Source: Streptomyces collinus (GTDB taxonomy: Bacteria > Actinomycetota > Actinomycetes > Streptomycetales > Streptomycetaceae). From it: 64,000 bases of DNA. The notes beneath the pieces are model-generated. The model did no database searches and had not been told where the DNA came from. It saw only the letters and a program-made list of their open reading frames with translations. The stretch's first letter is position 1; each line of letters starts with the position of its first letter. This document shows, in pieces, positions 31,679 to 41,357 of this stretch. Both the position numbers and the translations under genes were made by a program. The stretch is from contig NZ_CP133771.1 in assembly GCF_031348265.1 (NCBI RefSeq), forward strand, positions 3,782,001 to 3,846,000, given 5' to 3'.

Positions 31679-33088
31679 ATGGGACAAAAGCCACTGGTGG
31701 CGCGTACACAGCGCTGGGTCTGGGGTCTGGCCGCCGTCGCCGCGCTCTGCTGCCTGGCCACGGTCCTCGTCTTCGCCCCCGGGTTCCTGAGTCCCGACAG
31801 TCTCGACCAGCTCCGGCAGGCCCAGGGCAAGGCACCCCTGACCGACTGGCATCCGCCGGTGCTGAGCCTGGTGTGGCGGGCACTCATCGCCCTGACCGGG
31901 TCGGTCACGTCGATGCTCGTCCTCCAGTCCGCCGTCCTCTGGGGCGCGCTGTGGGTGCTGGCCCGGTGCGTGTGGGAGCTGACCCGGAGCCGCGGCGGGT
32001 CACTCGCCGTGCTCGGCGTGGGGCTCGCGCCCTTCGTGCTGAACTTCGCCGGGGTGGTGTGGAAGGACGTGCACGCGGCGTTCGCGCTGCTCGCCGCGTG
32101 CGCGGTCGCCTTCACGGGCCTGCTGCTGCGGGACAGCGCGCCTCGCCCGGCCCTGCGCTGGGGCCTGCTCTGGCTGGGCGTGCTGTTCCTCGCCTACGCG
32201 ATCCTGGTGCGCAAGAACGCCGTCGTGGCCGCGGTCCCCGTCTTCGTCATGCTGGTCCTCGCCCTGTGGGGCAGGCCCGGACGCCGTACGTGGGTGACGT
32301 GCACGGCGGCCCTCCTGGCGGCGCTCGCCGTGCCCGCCGCCGCCATCTCCCTGTTCGCCGCGCCGCTCCAGACCAAGCAGGGCGCCCAGATCATGCTCGA
32401 CGACCTCGTGCACGTGCTGAGCGTGGAGGAGCTGCGGTCGGCGGATGTGCCGCCCGCCCTGCGGGACCGGCTCGTGGACTCCGCCCGGGAGTGCGAGCGG
32501 ACCGGCGCCCTCTCGGACGCCTACTGGGCCTGCTACCAGCGCCCGGCCGACGGGCTGCGCGGGGACTCCGGCGCCATCACATCGCTGTGGCTGCGCGAGA
32601 TGGGCGGGCATGTGCCGGGCTATCTCCAGTACCGCCTGCTGCTCTTCACGACCCTGCTGTTCGAGACCGACTACGCGTACAAGGCGGGGATCACCCGCAA
32701 CGACCTGGGCATCGAGGTGGCGCACCCCCGGCTGGAGGACGCGCTCGGCACATACGTCAAGGGCATGATCGAGGACCTGCCCTGGCTGTTCCGCGGCTGG
32801 TTCTGGCTCACCGTCGCGCTGGTCCTGGCCGTCCGCCCCGGCCGGGGCCTGTTCGCCCTGCCCGTGCGGGCGCTGGGCATCAGCTCGGCGGCCTACATCC
32901 TCGGCTACCTGCCGATCATGCCCGCGACGGACTTCCGTTACGTCTACTGGCCCGCACTCGCCTGCACCCTCGGCCTGCTGCTGCTCTGGCTCGGCCGCGG
33001 CAGGACCGCACCGCCCCCTGCGGCCCCCGGCGCCACGGCCGGCCGCACCCTGCCGGTGCATCAGCCGGCGGACGCCGGGGGCCAGTAG
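31679..33088 (+). CDS. Polytopic GT-C-like glycosyltransferase or related membrane protein
   Basis: A 469-residue protein with about ten membrane helices. The first outer loop holds SPDSLDQLRQAQGKAPLTDWHPPVLSL, with Asp residues and a WHPP motif, and helix 4 is followed by GVVWKDVHAAFAL. This recalls GT-C enzymes that use lipid-linked sugars. A long loop (about 230-330) contains four Cys. Family call is tentative. It ends four bases from the convergent FO synthase gene with no terminator between. Confidence 0.7.
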   Translation: MGQKPLVARTQRWVWGLAAVAALCCLATVLVFAPGFLSPDSLDQLRQAQGKAPLTDWHPPVLSLVWRALIALTGSVTSMLVLQSAVLWGALWVLARCVWELTRSRGGSLAVLGVGLAPFVLNFAGVVWKDVHAAFALLAACAVAFTGLLLRDSAPRPALRWGLLWLGVLFLAYAILVRKNAVVAAVPVFVMLVLALWGRPGRRTWVTCTAALLAALAVPAAAISLFAAPLQTKQGAQIMLDDLVHVLSVEELRSADVPPALRDRLVDSARECERTGALSDAYWACYQRPADGLRGDSGAITSLWLREMGGHVPGYLQYRLLLFTTLLFETDYAYKAGITRNDLGIEVAHPRLEDALGTYVKGMIEDLPWLFRGWFWLTVALVLAVRPGRGLFALPVRALGISSAAYILGYLPIMPATDFRYVYWPALACTLGLLLLWLGRGRTAPPPAAPGATAGRTLPVHQPADAGGQ

Positions 33089-33092
33089 CGCG

Positions 33093-35678
33093 TCAGTCCA
33101 GCACCGGCAGCAGCTGGGGCAGATGCCCGTCCGACGCGGCCGCCGCCCGCTGCCGCTCCTCGGGGACGTCCCCGTACAGGGTGGTGCGGGCCCGGGCCGG
33201 ACGGCCCGCGGCCTCCGCCACCGCGATGAGGTCCTTCACCGACTTGTACGACCCGTACGACGAGCCCGCCATGCGGGAGATGGTCTCCTCCATGAGGGTC
33301 CCGCCGACGTCGTTCGCGCCCGAGCGGAGCATCTCGGCCGCGCCCTCCGTGCCCAGCTTCACCCAGCTGGTCTGGATGTTGGGGATGTACGGGTGCAGCA
33401 GCAGCCGGGCCATGGCCGTGACCGCCCGGTTGTCCCGCATGGTCGGGCCCGGGCGGGCGATCCCCGCCAGGTACACCGGCGCGTTGGTGTGCACGAACGG
33501 CAGCGTCACGAACTCGGTGAAGCCGCCCGTGCGCTGCTGGATGCCCGCGAGGGTGCGCAGGTGCCCGAGCCAGTGCCGGGGCTGGTCGACATGGCCGTAC
33601 ATCATCGTCGAGGACGAGCGGATGCCCAGCTCGTGGGCCGTCGTCACGACGTCGATCCAGTCGGCGGCGGGCAGTTTGCCCTTGGTGAGGATCCAGCGGA
33701 CCTCGTCGTCGAGGATCTCGGCGGCCGTCCCGGGGATGGTGTCCAGGCCGGCCTCCTTGGCGGCGGCCAGCCACTCGCGGACCGAGAGGCCCGTACGGGT
33801 CGCGCCGTTGACGACCTCCATCGGCGAGAAGGCGTGCACATGCATGCCCGGGACGCGTTCCTTCACGGCCCGCGCGATGTCGAAGTAGGCCGTGCCGGGC
33901 AGGTCGGGGTGGATGCCGCCCTGCATGCAGACCTCCACCGCGCCGACGTCCCAGGCCTGCTGGGCCCGGTCGGCGACCTGGTCCAGGGAGAGGGTGTAGG
34001 CGTCGGCGTCCGTGCGGCGCTGGGCGAAGGCGCAGAAGCGGCAGCCGGTGTAGCAGACGTTGGTGAAGTTGATGTTCCGCGTGACGATGTAGGTGACGTC
34101 GTCACCGACGGCCGACTTGCGTACGTCGTCGGCGACCTGGGCGAGCGCGTCCAGCGCCGGGCCGTCCGCGTGCAGCAGGGCGAGGGCCTCGTCGTCGGTG
34201 AGCTTCGTCGGGTCGTCGGCGGCCGTGCGCAGGGCCTCGCGCACGTCGGTGTCGATGCGCTCGGGTGCCATGCCCGGGGCGGCGGCCTCGCGCAGGGCTC
34301 CCCAGTCGCCGTACACCTCGTCGAAGTCGTCCCGGCGGTCGGAGCTGCGGCCGTCCGTGTCGATGGAGGTGTGCAGATCGGTACGGCCCGACGCGACGAA
34401 GACCTCCTCCGGCTCCTGCCAGGGCAGGCCCCGCGGGAGGGCCTCGGGGCGGGCCAGGCCGGTCTCCGGGTCGGCCAGGGCGGCCACGTGCGGGCGCAGC
34501 CGCGGGTCCAGCCAGGGCTCGCCGCGGCGCACGAACTCCGGGTAGACGCAGAGGCGTTCGCGCAGCTCGAAACCGGCGGCGCGGGACTTCTCGGCGAGCT
34601 GCTCGATCTGCGGCCAGGGGCGCTCGGGGTTGACGTGGTCGATGGTGAGCGGGGAGACCCCGCCCCAGTCGTCGATGCCGGCGCCGATCAGCCGCTCGTA
34701 CTCGTCGTCGACGAGGTTGGGCGGGGCCTGGATGTTGCCGCTCGGGCCCATGAGGAGCCGGGCGACGGCCACCGTGGCGACCAGTTCGTCCAGTTCCGCG
34801 TCGGGCATGCCGCGCATGGCGGTGTCCGGCTTGGCGCGGAAGTTCTGGATGATCAGCTCTTGGACGCCGTGGTACGCCCGCGACACCTTCCGCAGTGCGA
34901 ACAGCGACTCGGCGCGCTCCTCGTAGGTCTCGCCGATGCCTATGAGGACGCCCGAGGTGAAGGGCACGGAGGACCGCCCGGCGTCCTCCAGCACCCGCAG
35001 ACGCACGGCCGGTTCCTTGTCGGGGGATCCGTGGTGAGGACCGCCCGGCTCCGACCAGAGGCGGGTCGCGGTGGTCTCCAGCATCATGCCCATGCTGGGC
35101 GCGACGGGCTTGAGGCGCTGGAAGTCCGTCCAGCTCATGACGCCCGGATTGAGGTGCGGCAGCAGGCCCGTCTCCTCCAGGATGCGGATGGAGACGGCCC
35201 GGACGTAGGCGAGGGTGTCGTCGTAGCCGTGCGCGTCGAGCCACTCGCGCGCCTCCGGCCAGCGGTCCTCGGGCTTGTCACCGAGGGTGATGAGGGCTTC
35301 CTTGCAGCCGAGGGCGGCGCCCTTGCGGGCGATGTCCAGCACCTCGTCCGGCGACATGAACATCCCGTGCCCGTCCCGGCGCAGCTTGCCGGGGACGGTG
35401 ACGAACGTGCAGTAGTGGCACTTGTCCCGGCACAGCCGGGTCAGCGGGATGAAGACGGACTTGGAGTACGTGATGACGCCGGGCCGCCCGGCCGCCGCCA
35501 GGCCCGCGTCCCGGACCCGGGCGGCCGAGGCCGACAGGTCCTCCAGCTGCTCACCCCGGGCCTGGAGCAGCACCGCCGCCTCGGCGACGTCGAGCGAGAC
35601 ACCGTCCCTGGCCCGTTTCAGGGCGCGACGCATGGAGTTGTCGGTGGGTCCGGTTCCGGAGGTCGCGGAAGTCGTCAT
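33093..35678 (-). CDS. fbiC: FO synthase (CofG-CofH fusion) for coenzyme F420
   Basis: Makes the deazaflavin FO from tyrosine and a diaminouracil precursor with two radical-SAM steps. The 861-residue fusion has an N-terminal CofG half with [10 protein letters not shown] (about 83-92) and a C-terminal CofH half with [10 protein letters not shown] (about 540-549). Each has the CxxxCxxC iron-sulfur motif. Its presence shows the strain makes F420. LLM and deazaflavin-dependent reductases lie nearby at 36006, 39456, 45188 and 62147. ATG 35678. Confidence 0.96.
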   Translation of the reverse strand: MTTSATSGTGPTDNSMRRALKRARDGVSLDVAEAAVLLQARGEQLEDLSASAARVRDAGLAAAGRPGVITYSKSVFIPLTRLCRDKCHYCTFVTVPGKLRRDGHGMFMSPDEVLDIARKGAALGCKEALITLGDKPEDRWPEAREWLDAHGYDDTLAYVRAVSIRILEETGLLPHLNPGVMSWTDFQRLKPVAPSMGMMLETTATRLWSEPGGPHHGSPDKEPAVRLRVLEDAGRSSVPFTSGVLIGIGETYEERAESLFALRKVSRAYHGVQELIIQNFRAKPDTAMRGMPDAELDELVATVAVARLLMGPSGNIQAPPNLVDDEYERLIGAGIDDWGGVSPLTIDHVNPERPWPQIEQLAEKSRAAGFELRERLCVYPEFVRRGEPWLDPRLRPHVAALADPETGLARPEALPRGLPWQEPEEVFVASGRTDLHTSIDTDGRSSDRRDDFDEVYGDWGALREAAAPGMAPERIDTDVREALRTAADDPTKLTDDEALALLHADGPALDALAQVADDVRKSAVGDDVTYIVTRNINFTNVCYTGCRFCAFAQRRTDADAYTLSLDQVADRAQQAWDVGAVEVCMQGGIHPDLPGTAYFDIARAVKERVPGMHVHAFSPMEVVNGATRTGLSVREWLAAAKEAGLDTIPGTAAEILDDEVRWILTKGKLPAADWIDVVTTAHELGIRSSSTMMYGHVDQPRHWLGHLRTLAGIQQRTGGFTEFVTLPFVHTNAPVYLAGIARPGPTMRDNRAVTAMARLLLHPYIPNIQTSWVKLGTEGAAEMLRSGANDVGGTLMEETISRMAGSSYGSYKSVKDLIAVAEAAGRPARARTTLYGDVPEERQRAAAASDGHLPQLLPVLD

Positions 35679-35722
35679 CCTTCGAGCATACGAGTGCGCT
35701 GATCAGGCTCGGGGCAGCCCTG

Positions 35723-35932
35723 TCAGTGGAACGCCAGCCACCCGATGCCCAGGGCCGAGATGAGGCCGGCAGCGGCGACGGCGGCCGGTCTGTTGCGGTG
35801 CAGGGTGAACCAGACCAGCGCGGCGGTCACCAGCACGGCCGTCGTGCCGATCGCGGCACGCAGCAGCCCCTGGCTGTAGCCGTACTCGGTGAAATGGCGC
35901 AGGAGCCAGGAAAGCCAGCTGAGCCTCATCAT
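35723..35932 (-). CDS. Small two-helix membrane protein
   Basis: A 69-residue product, MMRLSWLSWLLRHF, with hydrophobic segments at about 20-40 and 48-67. The GGGGGAG ribosome site upstream and GC-rich third positions support it as real. Function unknown. Positions 35933-36005 contain nothing further recognised. Confidence 0.6.
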   Translation of the reverse strand: MMRLSWLSWLLRHFTEYGYSQGLLRAAIGTTAVLVTAALVWFTLHRNRPAAVAAAGLISALGIGWLAFH

Positions 35933-36005
35933 GTTCTCTCCCCCGTGGCGAACTGACCGGTAGTTTAGTAGAGGGAGCCAACCGATCTGCCCAGCAGGGG
36001 AGTTG

Positions 36006-36851
36006 TCAGAGAAGGGCGGCGAGGCCGTCCAGTGTCTTCAGCACCTCCGCCTCCCCCGCCGGAGGCAGCTGCGCCACGACCTCCTCGATGCCGAGGTCGG
36101 CGTAGTGGGCAAGCTTGCCCGGGCTCGGGTGGACGGCGTAGGGGACGACCTGGAGGGCCTGGGGGTCGCGGCCGGCATCGGCCCAGACGGCCCGCAGGAC
36201 GGGCAGTGCCTCGCCGAGACCACGCCCGCCGATCGGCAGCCAGCCGTCGGCGTACTCGCTGATGTGCGCGAACAGCTTGGGTCCGGCGGCCCCGCCGACG
36301 AGCGTGCGCGGGCCCACGACCGGACCGCGCGGCTTCTGCACGGGCTTCGGATACGCGTGACTGGCCCGGACACCCCCGAACTCCCCGTCGTACGCGACCG
36401 GCTCCTCCGACCACAGGGCCCGCATCAGCGCCATCCGGTCCCGGACCAGCTCACGCCGGCTGCTCCACCGCACGCCATGATCTGCGGCCTCCTCGACGTT
36501 CCAGCCGAAGCCGAGCCCGAGCGTGAACCGGCCGCCGGAGAGATGGTCGAGGGTCGCGACCTGCTTGGCCAGGTCGATCGGGTCGTGCTGGGCGACGAGC
36601 GTGATGCCCGTGCCGAGCCCGAGCCGCTCGGTGACGGCGGCGGCCTGGCCGAGGGCCACGAACGGGTCGAGGGTGCGGCCGTACTCGGGCGGCAGCTCAC
36701 CGCCCGCCGGGTACGGCGTGGCCCGCTCCACGGGGATGTGGGTGTGCTCGGGCAGGTACAACCCGGCGAATCCGCGGTCCTCCAGCTCCCGGGCCAGCCG
36801 GGTCGGAGTGATCGTCTCGTCGGTGAGGAAGATCGTCACGGCGATGCGCAT
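36006..36851 (-). CDS. LLM-class F420-dependent oxidoreductase
   Basis: A 281-residue TIM-barrel enzyme of the luciferase-like family. It has LYLPEHTHIPVE near the N-terminus, LGTGITLVAQHDPIDLAKQVATLDHLSGGRFTLGLGFGW (cofactor-binding core, about 78-116) and HISEYADGWLPIGG. The short length and these motifs fit the F420 subgroup, and the FO synthase gene is 327 bases away. Substrate unknown. ATG 36851 has AGAGAGG upstream. A CCGACCGGTCGG palindrome lies 38 bases upstream. Confidence 0.85.
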   Translation of the reverse strand: MRIAVTIFLTDETITPTRLARELEDRGFAGLYLPEHTHIPVERATPYPAGGELPPEYGRTLDPFVALGQAAAVTERLGLGTGITLVAQHDPIDLAKQVATLDHLSGGRFTLGLGFGWNVEEAADHGVRWSSRRELVRDRMALMRALWSEEPVAYDGEFGGVRASHAYPKPVQKPRGPVVGPRTLVGGAAGPKLFAHISEYADGWLPIGGRGLGEALPVLRAVWADAGRDPQALQVVPYAVHPSPGKLAHYADLGIEEVVAQLPPAGEAEVLKTLDGLAALL

Positions 36852-36888
36852 GACCTCTCTCTACCCGAAAGAGGGCGAACTGTCCATA

Positions 36889-36900
36889 CCGACCGGTCGG
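36889..36900. promoter_or_regulatory. Palindrome CCGACCGGTCGG upstream of the LLM gene
   Basis: A perfect 12-bp palindrome with the GACCG/CGGTC halves common in TetR operators. It lies 38 bases before the LLM start in the divergent gap shared with the PHP gene. Confidence 0.5.
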
Positions 36901-37026
36901 ACTTCCCATCGGCTGTCGTCCGATTCCCCTCCCTTGCGCACAAGTTCGCGACTGAATACAAGGGGTGCACGCACCACCCCCGCACCACCCATGCCTTGTC
37001 ACCGACGACACCTGGGGAGCAGCAGC

Positions 37027-38535
37027 ATGTGCGAGGACAGCCACGGCGGGCTCGGCCGGCGCGCTCTGTTCGTGACGGGAGCGGCGGCCGCGCTTACGGT
37101 GGGAAGCGTGAGCTTCGCTTCAGCGGGCGACGGGGACCAGGAGAGCAGGACCGTGCGCGGCACGCTGCCGCCCGGCTCCCCGGACTTCGTGTACGTGCCC
37201 GTCGAGGTCCCGGCCGGGGTCCGGGAGCTGAAGGTCGCCTACACCTACGACCGGCCGGCCGTCCCGGCCGGGACGCTCGGCAACGCCCTCGACATCGGCG
37301 TCTTCGACGACCGTGGCACCGAGCTGGGCGGCCGGGGCTTCCGGGGCTGGTCGGGCGGGGCGCGCACGGAGTTCTTCCTCCGCGCGGACGACGCGACGCC
37401 CGGCTACCTTCCCGGCCCGGTGCGCGAGGGCACCTGGCACATCGCGCTCGGCCCGTACACGGTCGCCCCGCAGGGCCTGTCGTACGAGATCACGATCACG
37501 CTGACGTACGGGGCGCCGGGCGAGGCCGTGCGGCCGGTGTATCCGCCGGAGCGGGCCAAGGGGCGGGGGCGGGCCTGGTACCGGGGCGACTGCCATCTGC
37601 ACTCCTGGCACTCCGACGGCCGCCGCACCCCCGCCGAGATCGGGGAACTGGCCCGGGCCGCGGGCCTGGACTTCATCAACTCCTCCGAGCACAACACGCA
37701 CTCGGCGCACGCGCACTGGGCGGACGTGGCCGGGGACGACCTGCTGGTCATGCTGGGCGAGGAGGTCACGACCCGGAACGGGCACGTGGTCGCGCTCGGC
37801 ACCGACCCGGGCACCTTCGTCGACTGGCGCTACCGGGCCCGCGACAACCGCTTCGGCCGGTTCGCCCGGCAGATCCGGCGGGCCGGCGGCCTGGTCGTCC
37901 CGGCCCACCCGCACGCCACCTGCATCGGCTGCAACTGGAAGTTCGGCTTCGGCGAGGCCGACGCGGTCGAGGTGTGGAACGGCCCCTACACGCCCGACGA
38001 CGAGGTGGCGCTGGCCGACTGGGACAGCATGCTGGTGGCGTCCGTGCGGGACGGGCGGGACTGGATCCCGGCCATGGGCAGCAGCGACGCGCACCGCTCC
38101 CCGGACGCGGTGGGCAGCCCCCAGACGGTCGTCCTGGCCGACGACCTGACCCGGGAGGCCGTCCAGGAGGGCATCCGGGCGGGACGCTCCTACGTCGCCG
38201 AGTCCGCGAGGGTCACGCTGTCGCTGCGGGCGTCCGGCGGACGCGGCGAGCACGCGGGCATCGGCGAGCGGCTCACGGTCGGCCGCGACACCCCCGTCAC
38301 CGTCCGCCTGGAGGTCACCGGCGCCCCGCGCTGCACGGTCCGCCTCGTCACCGACCAGGGCGTCGTCCACACCGGCGCCCCGCTGCCGGTGGCCGGATCG
38401 GGCGTCGTCGAGTGGCGGACGACACCGTCGTACGCGGCGTACGTCCGGGCCGAACTGCGCCACGAGGCGGCGGCGGGGCCGCTCCCCGGCCCGCTGGCGG
38501 CGTTCACCAACCCGGTCTTCCTGGGGCGCGACTAG
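37027..38535 (+). CDS. Exported PHP-domain metallohydrolase (CehA/McbA-like)
   Basis: A 502-residue protein. The N-terminus GRRALFVTGAAAALTVG has a twin-arginine pair and hydrophobic core, so export through Tat is likely. A beta-sandwich (about 40-170) is followed by the PHP domain (about 178-400): YRGDCHLHSWHSDGRR, INSSEHNTHS, GEEVTTRNGHVVALG, VVPAHPH and GSSDAHRSP supply the metal His/Asp. The family includes carbaryl hydrolases and uncharacterised phosphoesterases. ATG 37027 has GGGGAG upstream. Its stop overlaps the convergent gene by 4 bases at CTAG. Confidence 0.82.
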   Translation: MCEDSHGGLGRRALFVTGAAAALTVGSVSFASAGDGDQESRTVRGTLPPGSPDFVYVPVEVPAGVRELKVAYTYDRPAVPAGTLGNALDIGVFDDRGTELGGRGFRGWSGGARTEFFLRADDATPGYLPGPVREGTWHIALGPYTVAPQGLSYEITITLTYGAPGEAVRPVYPPERAKGRGRAWYRGDCHLHSWHSDGRRTPAEIGELARAAGLDFINSSEHNTHSAHAHWADVAGDDLLVMLGEEVTTRNGHVVALGTDPGTFVDWRYRARDNRFGRFARQIRRAGGLVVPAHPHATCIGCNWKFGFGEADAVEVWNGPYTPDDEVALADWDSMLVASVRDGRDWIPAMGSSDAHRSPDAVGSPQTVVLADDLTREAVQEGIRAGRSYVAESARVTLSLRASGGRGEHAGIGERLTVGRDTPVTVRLEVTGAPRCTVRLVTDQGVVHTGAPLPVAGSGVVEWRTTPSYAAYVRAELRHEAAAGPLPGPLAAFTNPVFLGRD

Positions 38536-39356
38536 GCGGTGTCGGTCCGCAGGTCCGCGACGACCGCCGCGTGGTCGGAGGGCCACACCCCGTCGACCGG
38601 GCCGTCGCAGGCCCGCCGTACGGCCCGGACGTGGCCGAGTCCGCCGGGGCCGGGCGGGCCCACGTGGATGTAGTCGATGCGCGCGCTGGGCTCCAGGGTG
38701 CGTGCCACGTACGGATTGGCCGTGTCCCAGGTGGCGGCGGGGGCGGCCGGGGCGGCGTACTCCCACGCGTCGAGGAGGACCTGGCCGGGCACGGCCGGGG
38801 CGGTCTTGTAGCCGCCGAGGAGGCGGACCTCGTCGGAGTCGGGCCAGGCGTTGAGGTCGCCGGTGACGACGGGCGGGAAGAGGGTGTCGCCGCGGTGCCG
38901 GGCGACGAAGGCGGCGAGCGCGGCGGCCTGGTCGCAGCGGACCGCCGAGGCGGCCGGGACGGAGGTGAAGTGGGCGGTGAAGAAGGGGACTTCGTGACCG
39001 GGGGCGGCCAGCCGGGCGTAGAGGGCGAGGCGGCCGTCGTCCGTGTCGGCCGGGGCGGGCAGCGGCAGCACGTCCTGGTCGAGGACCGGCCATCTGCTGA
39101 GCACGGCGTTGCCTATGCCGACGGTGGGGTCCCCGATCCGCCGCTGCCAGCGCTCGGGGGCGGGCGAGGCGCCCCAGGCGCAGTGCAGGCCCAGCTCACC
39201 GGCGAGCCACTCGGCGAGGTTCTCGCCGCCGGCCGCCCACACCTCCTGTAGTCCGACGACGTCGGGCCGCAGCTCCCGCAGAGCCGTGAGGATCGCCTTC
39301 TGCCGTGTCTGCCACGGCCCGAAGCGCCACCACACATTCCAGGTCACGATCCGCAT
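38532..39356 (-). CDS. Endonuclease/exonuclease/phosphatase-family hydrolase
   Basis: A 274-residue EEP-fold protein: MRIVTWNVWWR (Asn), DVVGLQEVWA (metal Glu), VVTGDLNAWPDS (Asp/Asn pair), RIDYIHVG and WPSDHAAVVADL (catalytic Asp-His). It could act on DNA, lipids or phosphoesters; no signal peptide is seen, so it is cytoplasmic. The ATG at 39356 is the only start that begins with the conserved first strand. Confidence 0.85.
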   Translation of the reverse strand: MRIVTWNVWWRFGPWQTRQKAILTALRELRPDVVGLQEVWAAGGENLAEWLAGELGLHCAWGASPAPERWQRRIGDPTVGIGNAVLSRWPVLDQDVLPLPAPADTDDGRLALYARLAAPGHEVPFFTAHFTSVPAASAVRCDQAAALAAFVARHRGDTLFPPVVTGDLNAWPDSDEVRLLGGYKTAPAVPGQVLLDAWEYAAPAAPAATWDTANPYVARTLEPSARIDYIHVGPPGPGGLGHVRAVRRACDGPVDGVWPSDHAAVVADLRTDTA

Positions 39357-39455
39357 CCGCAGCCACCCGCTCTCCTCGTTGCCGCGTGGGGGATCATTGA
39401 AGCAGGATCCCTTGCGGAAACCGTGAGCGCTTCGTGCGAAGGAGACCCGCAGCCG

Positions 39456-39848
39456 ATGTCCCGCCGCACCGACCTGAGGTTCCGCGCGACCACCGCCGTC
39501 CAGCGCCGCCTCAACCCGCTCCTGCGCCGCCTGCCCCTCCAGACGGTCCTGGAGACGACGGGCCGCGTCTCGGGGCAGCCCCGCCGGACGCCGGTGGGCG
39601 GGCGCCGCGTCGGCGGCTCCTTCTGGCTGGTGTCGGAGTTCGGCGAACGCTCGCAGTACGTGCGCAACATCAAGGCGGATCCGCGGGTGCGGGTACGGAT
39701 CCGCGGGCGCTGGCACGAGGGCACCGCCCATCTGATGCCGCAGGACGACCCGGTGGCGCGGCTGCGGGGGCTGCCCCGGGTCAACAGCCTGGGGGTGCGG
39801 GCGCTCGGGACGAACCTGCTGACGGTTCGGGTGGACCTGGACGGCTGA
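39456..39848 (+). CDS. Nitroreductase-family deazaflavin (F420)-dependent reductase
   Basis: A 130-residue split-beta-barrel protein of the Ddn type. It has VLETTGRVSGQPRRTPVGGR, SFWLVSEFGERSQYVRNIKADPRVRVRIRGRW and PRVNSLGVRALGTNLLTVRV. Members use F420H2 to reduce nitro compounds, quinones or enones. ATG 39456 follows GAAGGAG at 39438. A relative lies at 62147-62650. Its role here may be tied to F420 chemistry in the neighbouring catabolic genes. Confidence 0.85.
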   Translation: MSRRTDLRFRATTAVQRRLNPLLRRLPLQTVLETTGRVSGQPRRTPVGGRRVGGSFWLVSEFGERSQYVRNIKADPRVRVRIRGRWHEGTAHLMPQDDPVARLRGLPRVNSLGVRALGTNLLTVRVDLDG

Positions 39849-39849
39849 A

Positions 39850-39895
39850 GGGTCCTTTCACTGTGAGGACCCGGACGGGCATCGTGAAAGGACCC
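39850..39895. terminator. Hairpin between convergent Ddn-like and aldehyde dehydrogenase genes
   Basis: GGGTCCTTTCAC at 39850-39861 and its perfect 12-base complement at 39884-39895, with a 22-base loop. Confidence 0.65.
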
Positions 39896-39905
39896 CTGAG
39901 AGGCG

Positions 39906-41357
39906 TCACCCCGGCCAGACGATCGCCTGCACCTCGCTGTAGGCGTGCAGCGCGTAGCTGCCCACGTCCCTGCCGACGCCGCTGCGCTTGAATCCGCCGA
40001 AGGGCGCCTCCATGTTCCGCCCGACGGTGTTGACGCCGACACCCCCGGCCCGCAGCCGCCGCGCCACCCGGAAGGCCCGGGCCACGTCGCCCGACCAGAC
40101 GTAGTCGATGAGGCCGTAGTCGGTGTCGTTGGCGAGCGCGATGCCCTCCTCCTCGTCGTCGAAGGGGACGACGGCCACCACCGGCCCGAAGATCTCCTCA
40201 CGGACCGCCCGCATGTCGTTGGTGCAGTCGGCGAGCAGGGTCGGGGCGACGTAGAAGCCCGCGGACAGGTCCGGGCGTTCGCCGCCCGTCACCACCACCG
40301 CGCCTTCTTTCCGGCCCAGTTCGACGTACGACTCCACCCGGTCCCGGTGGGCCGCAGAGATCACCGGTCCGACCACGGTGTCCGGCTCGCGCGGGTCACC
40401 GACCTTCAACCGGTCGGCGTAGGCGGCGAGTTGTTCCACCAGCCGGTCGTGGATGCCGCGCTGCGCCAGCACCCGCGTCGGTGCGGTGCAGATCTGGCCG
40501 CTGTAGAAGGAGAAGGTGGTGCCGATCCCGGCGACGGCCGAGCGGAGGTCGGCGTCGTCGAAGACGACCGCGGCGCCCTTCCCGCCCAGCTCCATCAACT
40601 GCCGTTTCATGTCGCGCCCGCACACCTCGGCGATGCGCTGCCCGACCGCCGTGGAGCCGGTGAAGCTCACCATGTCGACGTCGGGCGACGCCACGGCCGC
40701 CTCGCCGACCTCCGTACGGGAGCCGCTGACGACGTTCACGACGCCCGGCGGCACGCCCGCCTCCTCCAGGGCCTCCACCATCCGGTACACCGACAGCGGG
40801 TCCTGCGGGGCGGGTTTCACCACGACCGTGTTGCCCATCGCCAGAGCGGGGGCGACCTTTCCGGCCGGGTTGGCCCAGGGGTTGTTGTACGAGGTGACGC
40901 AGGTGACGACCCCGACGGGCTGCCGGACGGCCAGAGCGCCCATCACCCCGGCCTTCCCCATCGGCCCGGCCTCGTTGATCTGCGGCGGGATCGGCCACTC
41001 GGCGGGCTCCACGCGCGCGTAGCGCCGGAAGCGGGCGGCTGCGACCCCGACCTGCATGGCGCGTGCGGTGCCGAGGGTCGCCCCGGTCTCGGCCCCCGCC
41101 AGTGACGCGTACTCCTTCAGCCGGGCGGCGATGATCCCCGCCGCCCGGCCGAGGATCGCGGCCCGTTCCTCCGGTGCGGTGCGCGACCAGGGCCCGAAGG
41201 CCTCGCGGGCCGCCGCACAGGCCGCGAGCACCTGGTCCCGCGAGGCCTCCGGCGCCCAGCCGACGGTCTCCTCGCTCGCCGGGTCGGTCACCTCGTAGTG
41301 CCCGCCGTCCGGCTCCACCCAGGAGCCGCCGACGAACAGCGGCTGCCGTGCCGTCAC
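39906..41357 (-). CDS. Aldehyde dehydrogenase
   Basis: A 483-residue NAD(P)-dependent aldehyde dehydrogenase. Motifs: NPWANPAGKVAPALAMGNTVVVKPA, FTGSTAVGQRIAE, MELGGKGA with the general-base Glu, FYSGQICTAPTR with the catalytic Cys, and EEIFGPVVAVVPF. GTG 41357 overlaps the TGA of the amidohydrolase gene (GTGA), so it is translated with it. It belongs to the catabolic block led by the LLM gene at 44297, and probably oxidises an aldehyde intermediate to the acid that the acyl-CoA synthetase could activate. Confidence 0.92.
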   Translation of the reverse strand: MTARQPLFVGGSWVEPDGGHYEVTDPASEETVGWAPEASRDQVLAACAAAREAFGPWSRTAPEERAAILGRAAGIIAARLKEYASLAGAETGATLGTARAMQVGVAAARFRRYARVEPAEWPIPPQINEAGPMGKAGVMGALAVRQPVGVVTCVTSYNNPWANPAGKVAPALAMGNTVVVKPAPQDPLSVYRMVEALEEAGVPPGVVNVVSGSRTEVGEAAVASPDVDMVSFTGSTAVGQRIAEVCGRDMKRQLMELGGKGAAVVFDDADLRSAVAGIGTTFSFYSGQICTAPTRVLAQRGIHDRLVEQLAAYADRLKVGDPREPDTVVGPVISAAHRDRVESYVELGRKEGAVVVTGGERPDLSAGFYVAPTLLADCTNDMRAVREEIFGPVVAVVPFDDEEEGIALANDTDYGLIDYVWSGDVARAFRVARRLRAGGVGVNTVGRNMEAPFGGFKRSGVGRDVGSYALHAYSEVQAIVWPG

